From contig NBIV01000026.1 in the NCBI GenBank assembly GCA_003194525.1, positions 124,001-188,000 of the forward strand: a stretch of 64,000 bases of DNA, in the 5' to 3' direction. Of this stretch, positions 44,701 through 55,400 are shown one piece after another; within the stretch, counting starts at the first letter, position 1; every line of letters starts with the position of its first letter. The notes beneath the pieces were generated by a model, which did no database searches, was not told the origin of the DNA, and saw nothing but the letters and a program-made list of their open reading frames with translations. The DNA is from Gracilariopsis chorda (Eukaryota > Rhodophyta > Florideophyceae > Gracilariales > Gracilariaceae). Made by a program: the position numbers and the translations under genes.

Positions 44701-46408
44701 CGTATCTTCGCTGAGGTGAGCGGAAAGGAGCGGCGTTTGCCTTGGGTAAGATGGTGAGAGGTGTCACCTTGGCTGGAGGATCAGGACCAAGTTGGATACG
44801 GAAAACTTTCCTGTACCGATTCAAAGATGTCGAAAGCATGGCACAGCCTTTCTCGGACATCCCATTCTCTTTCGCTTCCTTTAGCATTCTATTGAAAGCT
44901 TTGTCGATGTCTTCCTTCTTGTCGACACCGATGTTTGCACCTGCAGCCTCTGGCAAATCAATGGGATCATCATCGACTGAATTGTATCGCATTCCGTTGT
45001 ATGCAGCTCGCGCTATCTTCACCTCCGATCCATCGAGTTCGTCGAAACTTTTTCCGTGCAGCGTCTGTCCGACGTTCTCAAGGTGGGACTTCAGGTTAAA
45101 ACCCATCTTCTTCAGCAACGGGCGTCCCAGCAGGACCTCGTCCATGGCTTGGTCGACAACCAGGAAAGGAATATGGTGAATTCGAATCGGCAAATTTGTA
45201 TTTGGAAGCATTATGGTCACAGATAGCTTCACTCTGCGTGAGGCCGTGAACGTGATCGGGTTTTCGTGGGACCCACGGATTGCGGGGCAAAGTGATACCT
45301 TCTCAGGAAGTGCTTCGTACTGTAGATCCGGGACGGCAGCAATCAACTTCTCGAACTGGACGAGAGACAGTGCACTTTCGTCAGAGCCGTAGTCGCCTAA
45401 GGCCACAAATGGTACTGAGTCCTCAATCATTACCTTGTAACGGCCCTCTTCTTCATCGGTATGATCTTCACCTTGTGCACGGACGCTTTTGAAACGGGCA
45501 GGACTCGGCTTCCTCTTTCCAGCGCGGTACTCGTCGAGCAACTCCTTCTTCCGTTCCTCACTCGAGTTTGGACACTCCATGACCCGGTGAATACCGTCAC
45601 AGTCCGGGTTGAGACAAGGCTTGTCCCAGGTGGAGCGAGACTTGTCGCTAGCCCTGGCCTTCGGATAGTTTTGGCGCGGATTGGGAGTCGTTTTCTGCTT
45701 CCTTCTGGGACCAGAATATTTTTCTGTTCCCTCAGCATCGAAAACACGCTTGCCTTTGCGTGGTGTACGCTTGTTCAACCTGCCGCGGGCAATTTCACCC
45801 TGAGCTACCTCAACCGCTATGGCACTGACACGAGTCTGGAAGAAGGACAAGCTAGACTTCTGTTCACCAGTCCAACAGTCCCTAGCGGAGCGGATGCGTT
45901 CGCGAAGCTCTGGCGGTTCGAGCTTCTGCACGAGTTTCCAAATGAGGGACTTGCAAGTCTCCTTGTCATCGATTACTTCAGAAGCGTTGTTTTTGTCGAG
46001 GGCGCTCACGATTTTGACGATGAAACTTAGCGCGGCTCCACTGGGGTCTTGCTTGTTCACCTCATACTTGACGGTCTCTAGGGCAGAGCGCACGCGTTCA
46101 GTCAAATCCTCCGGAGCGGTTTCTAGTCTGGTATCAAACCAGGCCTTCACACTTGTGTCAGTAGACTGGCCGGCGTTAGATGCGCCCTCGATTTGCCGAA
46201 GTAGACACAGGCTCTGCAGTAGCACAGGGTCGAGGCACTGTCGAATGGTTGCAGGAACAATCTGGCGAGAGGCATCGCGTGTGCGATTAAGATCGTTGAC
46301 TTTTTCCTTGTACGCAGTGTACTCAATGTCAAATTTGATAAGGTCGGGCTGTGTGACATCCTTCAGAACAGGAGCATTCAGTGTTGATACAACTCCGAAC
46401 GAAGACAT
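41798..46408 (-). CDS. Intact Ty3/Gypsy gag-pol polyprotein, copy A
   Basis: One open frame of 1536 residues. Gag-like part 1-290 with a knuckle at C265, C270, H274, C279 (spacing C-x4-C-x3-H-x4-C). Protease near 333-430: the active-site triplet reads DYG (339-341) instead of DTG or DSG, with the distal LLGRPLL at 426-432. RT: FAKVDMAHAYWQ (Asp653) and WLDDF (Asp716-Asp717). RNase H: FTDASE (Asp879) and FTDHANLVYLF (Asp954). Integrase: zinc ligands H1097, H1103, C1133, C1136 and catalytic D1165, D1223, E1259. A chromodomain-like end at about 1464-1520 (SWKGFDETENDW) may direct insertion to chromatin. RT before integrase defines Ty3/Gypsy. All catalytic residues other than the DYG variant look standard, so it may be active. 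Confidence 0.95.
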   Translation of the reverse strand: MSSFGVVSTLNAPVLKDVTQPDLIKFDIEYTAYKEKVNDLNRTRDASRQIVPATIRQCLDPVLLQSLCLLRQIEGASNAGQSTDTSVKAWFDTRLETAPEDLTERVRSALETVKYEVNKQDPSGAALSFIVKIVSALDKNNASEVIDDKETCKSLIWKLVQKLEPPELRERIRSARDCWTGEQKSSLSFFQTRVSAIAVEVAQGEIARGRLNKRTPRKGKRVFDAEGTEKYSGPRRKQKTTPNPRQNYPKARASDKSRSTWDKPCLNPDCDGIHRVMECPNSSEERKKELLDEYRAGKRKPSPARFKSVRAQGEDHTDEEEGRYKVMIEDSVPFVALGDYGSDESALSLVQFEKLIAAVPDLQYEALPEKVSLCPAIRGSHENPITFTASRRVKLSVTIMLPNTNLPIRIHHIPFLVVDQAMDEVLLGRPLLKKMGFNLKSHLENVGQTLHGKSFDELDGSEVKIARAAYNGMRYNSVDDDPIDLPEAAGANIGVDKKEDIDKAFNRMLKEAKENGMSEKGCAMLSTSLNRYRKVFRIQLGPDPPAKVTPLTILPKANAAPFRSPQRRYAPPQTAFIASTIRKLEKVGAVFKNPTARWASPALAVPKPGSEGFRFTVDLRGPNSQTEPIVSAMPHLESQLQTVQGSTCFAKVDMAHAYWQIPIATESQEMMSIQTPLGVYSSTRLLQGSTDAGNHYQAVTHSVFQEKVKRFLQWLDDFLLHAISEEELLDVLEAFFAVCEKYGFKIHAEKSQLFLKEAKFCGRTISASGVRFDPRQLDALIQMRTPTSGGDLQQFLCATNWMRTSIPSYANIVAPLHELMESVYQQAGGRTKRKVSKIPLASLWGAEHDSAFAIIKQRLARSTELAHPKQNSCLCLFTDASETHWSAILTQVSREDIKKEVEKQDHEPLSFLSGAFTGPARSWSVPEKEAFPVVEAMCRLDYIIMGRTVAIFTDHANLVYLFDPYGQNPGMARHTACKLMRWAVKLSAFRYVIEHLAGERNVWADMLTRWAVQGKSTVRVARFRRLKSLMLAPVSPHLDPKLDWPRPEDIKKSQRKHKESARKSFSEQNEILVNENGVVWIPEEDQLLQLRILIAAHTGLGGHRGWRTTLTTVKAHFWWTSITKDVETFVRSCLHCLATETGETVPRPLGHALHAGKPNEMIHFDYCYISKGEDEFCYVLVIKDDFSGYVWLVPTTEADAVSTANALLSWFASFGTVVQWVSDRGTHFKNEVVRALREQTNGSHHFTLAYCPWSNGTVEVVCRELLRAMRALLSEFQLPQRSWPSVVPLVQSVLNNSPLTRLGNRCPLNVFTGLPQNNPLLSVKSSVQNKILIKTIEEIRAKQLMTIEDLHSALDDMHRDVVRTTSKKREDEVRRHNNRTNVRPINFTEGDYVLRGVYRKDRGRKPSVRWRGPYRVTACLTEYIFEVEDLLTGARSEVHGRRLKFFRNKDFEITEEVRNQLAYQENELLVVKEFQDIKVRDGTVQLLTSWKGFDETENDWVSLELMQEDVPTLVKEFLEEIRKAGTRRQQRVAASV

Positions 46409-46485
46409 TGCACCTGTGGTTGGTCACTCACGCTCTTAGATATCAGCACGGCACCGACAAAATACTCTTTAGAGACAAAGCGCTT

Positions 46486-47107
46486 TGATGGTATGTCGTG
46501 CCGGCGTCAATCGTTGAACGTCTGGACGCAATATCAAAGGTAGCATAGAACGTAAGTCAAACCCGATACCTCGAAACGAAAAAACACTCGAGCGTACTGC
46601 GTCCGGGCACAAGTCGAGGGACCAGAATAAAATCCTGGACGCGGTTACCTGTCCAGACAAAAAGTCTGTACACTCTTTTTCGGGGAACGGAAAACGTCCG
46701 GGAGGAAATGCTTTCACAGTCCAGTTCTCCGGGTGGTCGCGCAACCGGCAAGGTATTGGGCACACCGCTCTGGGTCCCCTCTGCCTTCTCGCACTCGCGC
46801 TCAAAGTTGGCAGAGTATTTATTAGCTGTGTTAGCAGCTGCAACCCGATTTTCTACACAGGTAAATCAAATCAGAACTGTGTTCTGTGAATTATAGGCAC
46901 AACGTGGCCTCATAATTCAAGGTCCCACCTATCAAAGATAGATATAGATTAGTCTCAGCGAAGTGTCCGCGGGACCTGCTAAACCAAGTCCGCACATCCG
47001 CCACCAGACTAATCTCCTGATCTCATCAACTGGATTGAACGCCAGCGGGCCTTCTCCGGTACATACGTAGCGTCCCTCTACGCAGAGATCGGTGGAGCCT
47101 TACATCA
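46486..47107 (-). repeat. Middle LTR shared by the two internal regions
   Basis: 622 bp, TGATG...CATCA, identical in the parts compared to the right LTR. It serves as 5' LTR for copy A and 3' LTR for copy B. No AGATC lies at either edge, so it does not mark an independent insertion. Confidence 0.92.
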
Positions 47108-47159
47108 TTGCTCCAAGAACTTATCTGCGAAAGCAGGATTTGGTTCTGTTTGGAAGAGG

Positions 47160-50100
47160 TTACACCGACGCTGCAACGCGCTGTTGGCGACGGGTTCCAG
47201 CCTTCCGTATCTCTTCGAGGAACTCTTTCACGAGAGTAGGAACGTCTTCCTGCATCAGCTCGAGAGATACCCAATCGTTTTCGGTTTCGTCGAAACCTTT
47301 CCAGCTTGTCAAAAGCTGCACAGTTCCGTCGCGGACCTTTATGTCCTGGAACTCTTTGACCACCAGGAGCTCATTCTCCTGGTACGCCAGTTGGTTGCGG
47401 ACCTCTTCCGTTATCTCGAAGTCCTTGTTTCTGAAAAACTTGAGGCGGCGTCCATGGACCTCACTGCGCGCTCCCGTCAGTAGGTCCTCGACCTCGAAGA
47501 TGTATTCCGTCAGACACGCAGTTACGCGGTACGGTCCTCTCCAGCGGACCGACGGCTTGCGTCCACGATCCTTGCGGTAGACTCCACGAAGTACGTAGTC
47601 TCCTTCTGTGAAGTTGATGGGGCGAACGTTAGTGCGGTTGTTGTGTCTGCGAACTTCGTCCTCGCGTTTCTTTGATGTTGTCCGAACCACATCACGGTGC
47701 ATGTCGTCCAATGCGCTGTGCAAATCCTCAATAGTCATCAACTGCTTGGCCCTAATCTCTTCTATGGTCTTGATCAGAATTTTGTTCTGGACACTGGATT
47801 TGACGGATAAAAGGGGATTGTTCTGAGGTAGACCCGTGAACACATTTAACGGACAGCGATTACCGAGCCGAGTTAAAGGAGAATTGTTGAGCACAGATTG
47901 TACCAGCGGTACGACCGACGGCCATGAACGTTGTGGGAGTTGGAACTCGGACAGTAGTGCCCGCATCGCTCGAAGTAGCTCGCGGCAAACGACCTCTACT
48001 GTTCCGTTGCTCCATGGGCAATAGGCCAGCGTGAAATGGTGCGAACCGTTGGTTTGTTCACGGAGAGCGCGGACGACTTCATTCTTGAAATGCGTGCCCC
48101 TGTCAGAGACCCACTGTACCACGGTGCCAAATGACGCAAACCATGACAATAGCGCATTTGCTGTGGATACAGCATCGGCTTCGGTGGTTGGCACGAGCCA
48201 AACGTACCCGCTGAAGTCGTCCTTGATGACGAGCACGTAACAGAATTCATCTTCGCCTTTTGAAATGTAGCAGTAGTCGAAGTGAATCATCTCATTGGGT
48301 TTCCCGGCGTGGAGAGCGTGGCCGAGCGGTCTCGGGACGGTTTCTCCAGTTTCGGTTGCGAGACAATGTAGGCAAGAGCGAACAAAGGTTTCCACATCCT
48401 TCGTAATGGAGGTCCACCAGAAGTGAGCTTTCACGGTAGTCAGCGTCGTACGCCAACCTCTGTGTCCTCCTAATCCAGTGTGAGCCGCGATCAATATACG
48501 TAGCTGCAGCAACTGATCTTCTTCCGGAATCCAAACAACACCGTTCTCGTTGACCAGAATTTCGTTCTGTTCAGAAAAAGATTTGCGTGCACTTTCCTTG
48601 TGCTTGCGTTGAGATTTCTTGATATCTTCAGGCCTTGGCCAATCGAGTTTCGGATCCAAATGCGGCGAAACTGGCGCCAGCATGAGTGACTTCAACCTGC
48701 GAAACCTGGCAACGCGGACGGTCGACTTTCCTTGCACTGCCCATCGAGTTAACATATCAGCCCACACATTCCGTTCACCAGCTAGATGCTCAATGACGTA
48801 CCTGAACGCGCTGAGCTTTACCGCCCATCTCATCAGTTTGCAAGCGGTATGTCTGGCCATACCCGGATTCTGACCGTACGGGTCGAAAAGGTAGACCAGG
48901 TTGGCGTGGTCGGTAAAGATGGCTACTGTTCTGCCCATGATGATGTAGTCTAGCCGACACATGGCTTCGACAACAGGGAACGCTTCTTTTTCCGGCACAC
49001 TCCAGCTGCGTGCAGGACCAGTGAAGGCGCCTGAGAGGAATGAGAGAGGCTCGTGGTCCTGCTTCTCTACTTCCTTCTTGATATCTTCCCGGGATACCTG
49101 AGTAAGAATGGCTGACCAATGTGTCTCCGAGGCATCTGTGAATAAGCACAGACAACTATTCTGCTTCGGGTGGGCAAGTTCCGTGGAGCGAGCTAATCTT
49201 TGCTTGATGATAGCGAAAGCAGAATCATGTTCTGCACCCCATAGGCTTGCGAGAGGGATCTTGGACACCTTGCGTTTCGTTCGTCCTCCTGCCTGCTGGT
49301 ATACGGATTCCATCAGTTCATGTAGCGGTGCTACAATATTGGCATAGGAAGGGATAGATGTGCGCATCCAGTTTGTAGCGCAAAGAAACTGTTGGAGATC
49401 ACCTCCCGATGTTGGCGTGCGCATCTGGATAAGAGCATCCAGTTGGCGCGGATCGAAACGTACACCAGAGGCAGAGATGGTGCGTCCGCAGAACTTCGCC
49501 TCCTTCAGGAAGAGTTGAGATTTCTCGGCATGAATCTTGAATCCGTACTTTTCACAGACGGCGAAGAAAGCTTCCAAAACATCAAGGAGCTCTTCTTCGG
49601 AAATAGCATGAAGGAGAAAATCATCAAGCCATTGGAGGAAACGCTTGACCTTTTCTTGAAAAACAGAATGAGTGACTGCTTGATAGTGGTTTCCTGCATC
49701 CGTGCTGCCCTGCAACAGACGCGTTGAAGAGTAGACACCCAGCGGGGTCTGTATTGACATCATCTCTTGGGATTCGGTGGCAATCGGGATCTGCCAGTAG
49801 GCATGTGCCATGTCAACTTTAGCGAAGCATGTGCTACCCTGTACGGTTTGGAGCTGTGACTCCAGATGAGGCATAGCCGAAACTATTGGCTCCGTTTGAG
49901 AATTCGGTCCTCTCAAGTCCACAGTGAATCGAAACCCTTCGCTGCCCGGCTTAGGCACAGCTAGGGCAGGGCTCGCCCAACGGGCTGTCGGATTCTTGAA
50001 AACAGCGCCAACCTTCTCGAGTTTACGAATGGTGCTTGCGATGAAAGCTGTCTGCGGCGGAGCGTATCTTCGCTGAGGTGAGCGGAAAGGAGCGGCGTTT

Positions 50101-51770
50101 GCCTTGGGTAAGATGGTGAGAGGTGTCACCTTGGCTGGAGGATCAGGACCAAGTTGGATACGGAAAACTTTCCTGTACCGATTCAAAGATGTCGAAAGCA
50201 TGGCACAGCCTTTCTCGGACATCCCATTCTCTTTCGCTTCCTTTAGCATTCTATTGAAAGCTTTGTCGATGTCTTCCTTCTTGTCGACACCGATGTTTGC
50301 ACCTGCAGCCTCTGGCAAATCAATGGGATCATCATCGACTGAATTGTATCGCATTCCGTTGTATGCAGCTCGCGCTATCTTCACCTCCGATCCATCGAGT
50401 TCGTCGAAACTTTTTCCGTGCAGCGTCTGTCCGACGTTCTCAAGGTGGGACTTCAGGTTAAAACCCATCTTCTTCAGCAACGGGCGTCCCAGCAGGACCT
50501 CGTCCATGGCTTGGTCGACAACCAGGAAAGGAATATGGTGAATTCGAATCGGCAAATTTGTATTTGGAAGCATTATGGTCACAGATAGCTTCACTCTGCG
50601 TGAGGCCGTGAACGTGATCGGGTTTTCGTGGGACCCACGGATTGCGGGGCAAAGTGATACCTTCTCAGGAAGTGCTTCGTACTGTAGATCCGGGACGGCA
50701 GCAATCAACTTCTCGAACTGGACGAGAGACAGTGCACTTTCGTCAGAGCCGTAGTCGCCTAAGGCCACAAATGGTACTGAGTCCTCAATCATTACCTTGT
50801 AACGGCCCTCTTCTTCATCGGTATGATCTTCACCTTGTGCACGGACGCTTTTGAAACGGGCAGGACTCGGCTTCCTCTTTCCAGCGCGGTACTCGTCGAG
50901 CAACTCCTTCTTCCGTTCCTCACTCGAGTTTGGACACTCCATGACCCGGTGAATACCGTCACAGTCCGGGTTGAGACAAGGCTTGTCCCAGGTGGAGCGA
51001 GACTTGTCGCTAGCCCTGGCCTTCGGATAGTTTTGGCGCGGATTGGGAGTCGTTTTCTGCTTCCTTCTGGGACCAGAATATTTTTCTGTTCCCTCAGCAT
51101 CGAAAACACGCTTGCCTTTGCGTGGTGTACGCTTGTTCAACCTGCCGCGGGCAATTTCACCCTGAGCTACCTCAACCGCTATGGCACTGACACGAGTCTG
51201 GAAGAAGGACAAGCTAGACTTCTGTTCACCAGTCCAACAGTCCCTAGCGGAGCGGATGCGTTCGCGAAGCTCTGGCGGTTCGAGCTTCTGCACGAGTTTC
51301 CAAATGAGGGACTTGCAAGTCTCCTTGTCATCGATTACTTCAGAAGCGTTGTTTTTGTCGAGGGCGCTCACGATTTTGACGATGAAACTTAGCGCGGCTC
51401 CACTGGGGTCTTGCTTGTTCACCTCATACTTGACGGTCTCTAGGGCAGAGCGCACGCGTTCAGTCAAATCCTCCGGAGCGGTTTCTAGTCTGGTATCAAA
51501 CCAGGCCTTCACACTTGTGTCAGTAGACTGGCCGGCGTTAGATGCGCCCTCGATTTGCCGAAGTAGACACAGGCTCTGCAGTAGCACAGGGTCGAGGCAC
51601 TGTCGAATGGTTGCAGGAACAATCTGGCGAGAGGCATCGCGTGTGCGATTAAGATCGTTGACTTTTTCCTTGTACGCAGTGTACTCAATGTCAAATTTGA
51701 TAAGGTCGGGCTGTGTGACATCCTTCAGAACAGGAGCATTCAGTGTTGATACAACTCCGAACGAAGACAT
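47160..51770 (-). CDS. Intact Ty3/Gypsy gag-pol polyprotein, copy B
   Basis: 1536 residues, identical in sequence to copy A at 41798-46408, with the same knuckle, DYG protease, RT, RNase H, DDE integrase and chromodomain-like end at the same residue numbers. The start ATG lies 77 bases inside the 5' LTR edge at 51848. No tRNA-type primer site starting with TGG was found directly after the LTR, so a self-priming mechanism is possible but unproven. Confidence 0.95.
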   Translation of the reverse strand: MSSFGVVSTLNAPVLKDVTQPDLIKFDIEYTAYKEKVNDLNRTRDASRQIVPATIRQCLDPVLLQSLCLLRQIEGASNAGQSTDTSVKAWFDTRLETAPEDLTERVRSALETVKYEVNKQDPSGAALSFIVKIVSALDKNNASEVIDDKETCKSLIWKLVQKLEPPELRERIRSARDCWTGEQKSSLSFFQTRVSAIAVEVAQGEIARGRLNKRTPRKGKRVFDAEGTEKYSGPRRKQKTTPNPRQNYPKARASDKSRSTWDKPCLNPDCDGIHRVMECPNSSEERKKELLDEYRAGKRKPSPARFKSVRAQGEDHTDEEEGRYKVMIEDSVPFVALGDYGSDESALSLVQFEKLIAAVPDLQYEALPEKVSLCPAIRGSHENPITFTASRRVKLSVTIMLPNTNLPIRIHHIPFLVVDQAMDEVLLGRPLLKKMGFNLKSHLENVGQTLHGKSFDELDGSEVKIARAAYNGMRYNSVDDDPIDLPEAAGANIGVDKKEDIDKAFNRMLKEAKENGMSEKGCAMLSTSLNRYRKVFRIQLGPDPPAKVTPLTILPKANAAPFRSPQRRYAPPQTAFIASTIRKLEKVGAVFKNPTARWASPALAVPKPGSEGFRFTVDLRGPNSQTEPIVSAMPHLESQLQTVQGSTCFAKVDMAHAYWQIPIATESQEMMSIQTPLGVYSSTRLLQGSTDAGNHYQAVTHSVFQEKVKRFLQWLDDFLLHAISEEELLDVLEAFFAVCEKYGFKIHAEKSQLFLKEAKFCGRTISASGVRFDPRQLDALIQMRTPTSGGDLQQFLCATNWMRTSIPSYANIVAPLHELMESVYQQAGGRTKRKVSKIPLASLWGAEHDSAFAIIKQRLARSTELAHPKQNSCLCLFTDASETHWSAILTQVSREDIKKEVEKQDHEPLSFLSGAFTGPARSWSVPEKEAFPVVEAMCRLDYIIMGRTVAIFTDHANLVYLFDPYGQNPGMARHTACKLMRWAVKLSAFRYVIEHLAGERNVWADMLTRWAVQGKSTVRVARFRRLKSLMLAPVSPHLDPKLDWPRPEDIKKSQRKHKESARKSFSEQNEILVNENGVVWIPEEDQLLQLRILIAAHTGLGGHRGWRTTLTTVKAHFWWTSITKDVETFVRSCLHCLATETGETVPRPLGHALHAGKPNEMIHFDYCYISKGEDEFCYVLVIKDDFSGYVWLVPTTEADAVSTANALLSWFASFGTVVQWVSDRGTHFKNEVVRALREQTNGSHHFTLAYCPWSNGTVEVVCRELLRAMRALLSEFQLPQRSWPSVVPLVQSVLNNSPLTRLGNRCPLNVFTGLPQNNPLLSVKSSVQNKILIKTIEEIRAKQLMTIEDLHSALDDMHRDVVRTTSKKREDEVRRHNNRTNVRPINFTEGDYVLRGVYRKDRGRKPSVRWRGPYRVTACLTEYIFEVEDLLTGARSEVHGRRLKFFRNKDFEITEEVRNQLAYQENELLVVKEFQDIKVRDGTVQLLTSWKGFDETENDWVSLELMQEDVPTLVKEFLEEIRKAGTRRQQRVAASV

Positions 51771-51847
51771 TGCACCTGTGGTTGGTCACTCACGCTCTTA
51801 GATATCAGCACGGCACCGACAAAATACTCTTTAGAGACAAAGCGCTT

Positions 51848-52469
51848 TGATGGTATGTCGTGCCGGCGTCAATCGTTGAACGTCTGGACGCAATATCAAA
51901 GGTAGCATAGAACGTAAGTCAAACCCGATACCTCGAAACGAAAAAACACTCGAGCGTACTGCGTCCGGGCACAAGTCGAGGGACCAGAATAAAATCCTGG
52001 ACGCGGTTACCTGTCCAGACAAAAAGTCTGTACACTCTTTTTCGGGGAACGGAAAACGTCCGGGAGGAAATGCTTTCACAGTCCAGTTCTCCGGGTGGTC
52101 GCGCAACCGGCAAGGTATTGGGCACACCGCTCTGGGTCCCCTCTGCCTTCTCGCACTCGCGCTCAAAGTTGGCAGAGTATTTATTAGCTGTGTTAGCAGC
52201 TGCAACCCGATTTTCTACACAGGTAAATCAAATCAGAACTGTGTTCTGTGAATTATAGGCACAACGTGGCCTCATAATTCAAGGTCCCACCTATCAAAGA
52301 TAGATATAGATTAGTCTCAGCGAAGTGTCCGCGGGACCTGCTAAACCAAGTCCGCACATCCGCCACCAGACTAATCTCCTGATCTCATCAACTGGATTGA
52401 ACGCCAGCGGGCCTTCTCCGGTACATACGTAGCGTCCCTCTACGCAGAGATCGGTGGAGCCTTACATCA
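51848..52469 (-). repeat. 5' LTR of the tandem Gypsy array (right LTR)
   Basis: 622 bp, TGATG...CATCA, followed by AGATC at 52470-52474. Being upstream of both minus-strand polyproteins, it should hold the promoter for copy B. Confidence 0.92.
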
Positions 52470-52474
52470 AGATC

Positions 52475-55400
52475 CCAAAATGCTATTTTTGAAGAGATAT
52501 CTTCTGAAATCATAAGCTTTGAGCATCATGCATGCCTTGTTTCTGATACACAACTTGAAGTGGTTACGCTTTTGAGGAAATTTGATCGCAAACCCTTTTC
52601 TCTTCTACACATGAGACGAGCAAAAGTAAGACGCCCCGCGGGAAGGAGGAATGCATGTACTGTTACAGCGGCAGATGAACCCAATACTTATAAACGAGAT
52701 GGCAGGAACTCTCGATTTTTCTTTTGCACGTCCAAAGATTGCTTCATTCTAAAAAACTATCCCCGTTTCGCAAATCATTTGTCTTGAAAAAGAGCAAAGA
52801 GGCTTAGGTTTGTGTAAACTTCTACGAATAATTCACGGACTGGGTGAAAGCAGTACACAGTAGTAAGCATTTGTCTGAAGTTGTCATGACACATCACAAA
52901 CGCATTCGAGTGTTATTATTTTTGCGGTGATACTAGCCTCACCAGATGTTCGAAGCGGAGCGAGAATTTGTTTGTCATGGGACTGAGTTGATAGAAATTG
53001 TCAAAAACTGAGGCTTTGACATTGATCATCAGAGTTTGCAAGATGTTAACGTGGCAACAAACGTCATGTCCCGCGAGCCTTTTCTCGCCCTGATTTGGAG
53101 AGAGGGCCAAGCTGGTATGACATTTTTGCTAAGAATATAGAAGAAGAGCGTCTCTTATTGAAGACGCAATGGGGGCCTTAGACGCGGCCGTTGACCTCCT
53201 TCTGGGGGTCACGAGACGTAGATTCACTGCTGCAGCTGTTACTTGCCGTATACCGGCTTTGAGCCTTGTACAGACTATGTAAATTCGGAAAGCTTTCGGA
53301 AGAACGCTTGTGCTTCCCAGCTACTCCGTGTACGTCGAATGCAATGACGCAAAGATCAATATTATTTGCAGAGCAAAAGGTCACATTCTTTGTGTGTTTT
53401 CCCTGTTCAGCCTTCAATGCAGCTCCCGCTGCATGTTTCGCGATGGAAAGGGTATTGAGTTCAAATGAGAACCACCACTAAACGAAGCGTACCCCCCTAA
53501 ACATACATACACACAACACGCTATGTTTCTATACATTAAATCTTAAGAGTCAGGTTCTCCACTCCCCCATCCTAGCGCCAACCGCAGTACATACGCGCAT
53601 AGGGAACGAGTTGCAATACATATGTGACATTAGCTCACTGCTTGCATTATCATCACGCATCATCAACATGATGTTCCTGATGCTTGATGATAAGGCACAG
53701 AGCGAGCACATAGCCACCGCAGCGCAAGACTGAATCTGCACAAAATCAGCTGTAAACAAGAGTGTTCTCGTCACCAAACAGCTGCTCAACTGCTGGCTAG
53801 AATAGAAAAGACGTTTTCGAATTCTCTCTTGAAAGAAACCCCACGCATCAGGAAGTAGACTGCTGTTCAGAAAAGTTGGGCTGCCCTTTTGTTTCTCTCT
53901 TTCGACCATTTGGGAATCACATAACCGCACACACCACGTTCCAACGGGCTATGTACAGGATATTTTACGCTGGCCTGCCATTCGACTTTGTGAAAAAAGG
54001 TGTATCTAACGGGACAGCATTCCGTGTACTATTTCTCCTTGGAGATGAACATTAGCTTTGTCTACCTCTGTATGCTTACAGATGGTCTCGTCGATTAGAT
54101 TTCATGGGCAGAGGTTCCAAGTTGTTTCAATCAGCCTATACTAATGGTAGAAAAGCTCCCAACATACGTCTTTGAGTAGCAGAAGTGCTATATAAGTACT
54201 CGCGATGTGATTTGGCGTGTGTATTACCTGGTTGACAGCCAGATTCTGGTGGAAAACGGATGATTCCGATTGTCTTACATCGCTCCTCAGCAAACTCTCG
54301 TGTTCTCGCTTATGTCCTTGGCACGGACATGTTCACCAGACCGCGTCGATCCAGCTGAAGAAATTCTGTTATTATTCTTCGAGAATTAATCACCCCACCT
54401 CTACGAATGTGTTTGTAGCCGTAAGGCGTAAGAACTTACAGTTACAAACTGTCCTTAAATGATTCTCCTTTTTTTCTGTCCGAAACGCGCGAACACCCAC
54501 CGGCACCATACACAGGAACAAACACTGGCGCTCACGTGTCCCATTTGTGGACCAATGCAAGACGAACCAAGCCAGGCCAATTCTTCACGCCCCACAACAA
54601 GCCTTTGAACGTAGTTCGCAGCTCTTCCGCTTCAGCCCAGAGGTGCTTCACACTCTCTCCAAATTCTACCCTTCTCCTTTCCTCCTGCATTGTTCGTATA
54701 TTTATAAATCCGATCATTAGCAAAAGATGCGAGAGAACTCCGAAGACGCCACCAGCCGGTGCAGTAACCATTGAGACGAGTGATTCTCTGACAGCTTTTT
54801 TCATGTTCCGTCAATCAAATGTTCTCATAGCTCTTCCCCAAAGCGTACGTTTGGTAGCTTATACCCACGGAAACGGGCTAACAGCGACCAAATCTCAGAA
54901 ACCAGAGCTGATGGCGACTGTGTGAATAATCGAAAGTCGTCGAAGCCAACTTCGTAAGCCGCCAGACATGAGGGAGGGGCAAGTCAGCATGAATCTGGTC
55001 GCAGTCCGTCAGGGGATCTCTCGGGAAACTCCGATCCTGATCTCATTCGATACTTGCTCCTCCGCTCGTCATAATGCGCCAGCCAGCTTTCCTAACAGCG
55101 CCCGTTTTAAGAGCGAGATACATCAGCAACCAAGTTTTCCCTGGAACGTTTATCCTTGATAACCCGAGATTAGCTCGGAACAGGATCTTTCTAGCGAACC
55201 GACGGGTATCATGTCTTGAAGGAGATACTTCTTTCCCCACAAGCTTGAATGGGTTCGCATGATAAGGAAATTTTCTAGATCTGGACGTCGCACTTAGGAT
55301 TGGACTTTGCTTCCACCTTGAGGGAGTGTCGTGTCGCAACTCTGTTTGATTCTCGGAGCATAGTTATTTTTGTATGGTAAGTGCTGACGGTGATTTTGTG

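Larger units (their letters stand above)
41119..52474 (-). mobile_element. Tandem Ty3/Gypsy array LTR-INT-LTR-INT-LTR with outer target duplication
   Basis: Three 622-bp LTRs (41124-41745, 46486-47107, 51848-52469) separate two internal regions repeating with a period of exactly 5362 bp. LTR ends are TGATG...CATCA. The 5-bp duplication AGATC lies at 41119-41123 and 52470-52474 only, so one integration plus a later duplication (or insertion of a dimer) is the simplest reading. The internal proteins are identical, which points to a very young event or to an assembly duplication. Confidence 0.93.

Noticed and set aside
45461..46030. Long plus-strand open frames opposite the Gypsy polyproteins (also 45819-46439, 41730-42218 and their duplicates)
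   Set aside because: They are antisense shadows of a conserved gag-pol frame and show no domain of their own.
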